NCBI GenBank assembly: GCA_964625275.1
Contig: CAZVBH010000070.1
Coordinates: forward strand, 1-12,198
Reading direction: 5' to 3'
Length of the DNA: 12,198 nucleotides
From: UBA3775 sp964625275
Lineage (GTDB): Bacteria; Bacillota; Clostridia; Lachnospirales; Lachnospiraceae
In this document: positions 10,818-12,198 of the stretch, in pieces
How positions within the stretch are numbered: position 1 is the first letter of the stretch
How the letters are laid out: every line of letters begins with the position of its first letter
The notes under the pieces: model-generated
The model's database searches: none
What the model saw: the letters and a program-made list of their open reading frames with translations, nothing else
What the model was told of the DNA's origin: nothing
Program-made: the position numbers and the translations under genes

Positions 10818-12161
10818 ATGGCAAAAAAATATACAATAAGATGTAAAGAGATAAATGAAAGCTTCAATGGTGTCTTCACCTTCAACAATTCAAAGCTTGA
10901 AGCTCCGGGACTATTACCAGGAGAAAAGGCAAGTGTTACACTTCTCTATGGAAAGGATAAAGGCAGGGCTGTAGTTGAAGAGGTTTTGGAGCCTTCTTCA
11001 GAGAGAGTAGCGCCGGTCTGCCCAATTTATGGAAGCTGTGGCGGATGTGCCCTTATGCATACTAATTACAAAAACCAGCTTCAGCTGAAAACAGATATAT
11101 GTAAAAAGCTTTTGTCTAAATTTGGAAATGTAGGTAACTGCATTGGCTCAGAAAAGGAATATAATTACAGAAATAAAATAATAGTAACTCTTTCTACAGA
11201 CAAAAAAGGCAGAGTGATTTCAGGTCTTTATGAAGAAACCACCCACAACGTGATTGCAGTAAATTCCTGCAAAATCGAAGACGAGCATGCCGCAGCTGTC
11301 ATGACAACCATAAGAAAATTTATGAATGATTTTCATATCAAGCCATACAATGAAGACAATGGTCGTGGAATTTTGCGCCATGTGCTTTTTAGAACGGCAG
11401 CTAACGGTGACACGCTGGTGGTTTTGGTCTTGGGAAGTAAGATTTTTCCGGAAAAGAACAAGCTGGCAAAAGCCATTTCCGAAAAACACAGCTTTGTAAA
11501 AGGCATTATTTTAAATTTCAACAATAAAAAGACCTCCTTTGTACTAGGACCAAAGGATGAACTTCTCTTTGGAAAAGATTATGTGACAGATAAAATGTGT
11601 GGGCTTGAGTTTAGAATTTCCGGCAGATCCTTTTACCAGATTAACACACCTCAGGCAGAAAAAATCTATACAGATGCCATTACAAGAATGAAGATAGGTG
11701 CAAATGATTCTGTCCTTGATGCCTATTGTGGAATTGGCACGATTGCACTTTCAGCTGCAAAGCTGAGTGGTGCAAAAGAAGTACTCGGAGTAGAGCTTAA
11801 TGAAGCAGCCGTAAAGGATGCCAATGATAATGCTAAGAAATCAGGCTTAAAGAATGTTAAATTTATTCAGGATGATGCCGGAGATTATCTGATGGCAGCA
11901 ATCGGAGCTGAAATTCATTATAACTGCATTATCATGGATCCACCACGAAGTGGAGCCTCCGAGCTTTTCTTAAAAGCAGTCCTCAAAATGAAGCCGGAAA
12001 AGATAATATATATATCCTGTAATCCCGTAACCCTGGCAAGGGACCTCTCTAAACTTACAGCAAAAAAAGAGTATAAAGCAGAATATATACAGCCCTATGA
12101 CATGTTTCCACAAACTGCACATGTGGAAGTCGTGACATGTCTTCAAAGGGTGAATTCGTAG
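10818..12161 (+). CDS. rlmD: 23S rRNA (uracil-5-)-methyltransferase, RumA/RlmD family
   Basis: S-adenosylmethionine-dependent enzyme that makes 5-methyluridine in 23S rRNA (U1939 in E. coli; many Firmicutes homologues are RlmCD-like). The 447-aa length is typical. N-terminal TRAM-like RNA-binding region (about 1-58, with GEKASVTLLYGKDKGRAVVEEVLE). The iron-sulfur cluster cysteines are C68, C74, C77 and C151. The methyltransferase domain shows DAYCGIGTIAL (301-311, SAM), DPPRSG (374-379), nucleophile C401 in SCNPVTLARD, and base Glu437 in HVEVV. AGGAG lies nine bases before the ATG. RlmD and RlmCD cannot be told apart by eye, so the symbol is family-level. The C-terminus (TCLQRVNS) and the bases after the stop are worth checking, because this gene is a known integration site for mobile elements in Firmicutes. 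Confidence 0.92.
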   Translation: MAKKYTIRCKEINESFNGVFTFNNSKLEAPGLLPGEKASVTLLYGKDKGRAVVEEVLEPSSERVAPVCPIYGSCGGCALMHTNYKNQLQLKTDICKKLLSKFGNVGNCIGSEKEYNYRNKIIVTLSTDKKGRVISGLYEETTHNVIAVNSCKIEDEHAAAVMTTIRKFMNDFHIKPYNEDNGRGILRHVLFRTAANGDTLVVLVLGSKIFPEKNKLAKAISEKHSFVKGIILNFNNKKTSFVLGPKDELLFGKDYVTDKMCGLEFRISGRSFYQINTPQAEKIYTDAITRMKIGANDSVLDAYCGIGTIALSAAKLSGAKEVLGVELNEAAVKDANDNAKKSGLKNVKFIQDDAGDYLMAAIGAEIHYNCIIMDPPRSGASELFLKAVLKMKPEKIIYISCNPVTLARDLSKLTAKKEYKAEYIQPYDMFPQTAHVEVVTCLQRVNS

Positions 12162-12198
12162 AAATCCTTGAGTTTACGCACTTTGCGAGAGTTTTTAA

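Noticed and set aside
12178..12195. Terminator after rlmD (CGCA-CTT-TGCG then T-run)
   Set aside because: The stem is only four pairs and the T-run is separated from it by several bases, too weak to call at the window edge.

Overview
The window looks like a chromosomal stretch of a low-to-moderate GC Firmicute, most likely a Lachnospiraceae-type gut clostridium. The reasons are A+T-rich intergenic regions, strong AGGAGG-type ribosome binding sites, clean 17-bp-spaced sigma-A promoters, and a gene set typical of that group: DUF4250, DUF6273, a SEC-C protein, a CE2-type SGNH esterase, a cytidylate kinase-like protein and a PTS_EIIC_2/PfoR-like membrane protein. Most of it is housekeeping or poorly characterised core genes, not an obvious genomic island. 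The intergenic DNA is unusually rich in structured RNA, repeats and duplications.

Layout. 1-602 (minus): YigZ/IMPACT-family protein running off the left edge, followed leftward of a small DUF4250 gene (712-885, minus). 1029-3535 (plus): overlapping operon of rarA, a two-helix membrane protein and a membrane-anchored DUF6273 protein. 3547-3604: a predicted folded RNA ahead of a SEC-C protein (3643-4158), which ends at a strong terminator. 4281-4547: an unassigned one-helix membrane protein. 4544-4720: a strong promoter and a folded 140-nt leader ahead of malic enzyme (4721-5896), then a terminator whose 3' half is duplicated before a CE2-type esterase (6113-7183). 7250-7528: promoter and a well-supported structured RNA ahead of a 57-aa acidic protein. 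7740-9059: cytidylate kinase-like gene and a DUF3877-like gene, separated by a 51-bp tandem repeat that triplicates the translation start region. 9133-9166: terminator. 9167-9352: decayed right end of an IS200/IS605-type transposon, with the last residues of TnpB and an omega-RNA-like scaffold. 9404-10624: promoter, possible operator and PTS_EIIC_2 gene. 10700-12161: promoter, hairpin leader and the 23S rRNA uracil methyltransferase (rlmD/RumA family).

The genes do not form one pathway. RarA (replication-fork maintenance) and the rRNA methyltransferase are housekeeping. Malic enzyme links malate to pyruvate, and the esterase suggests handling of acetylated plant sugars. The most interesting layer is RNA and repeats: (i) a 42-nt element found three times (7367, 10627 and, lacking its first four bases, 9353); (ii) the TnpB-type transposon end abutting the third copy exactly where the other copies carry TTAT, so the natural guide of that omega-RNA would be the repeat itself; (iii) the branched RNA at 7285-7427, which contains one copy of the repeat. 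Everything here comes from reading the sequence; no database search or folding program was run.
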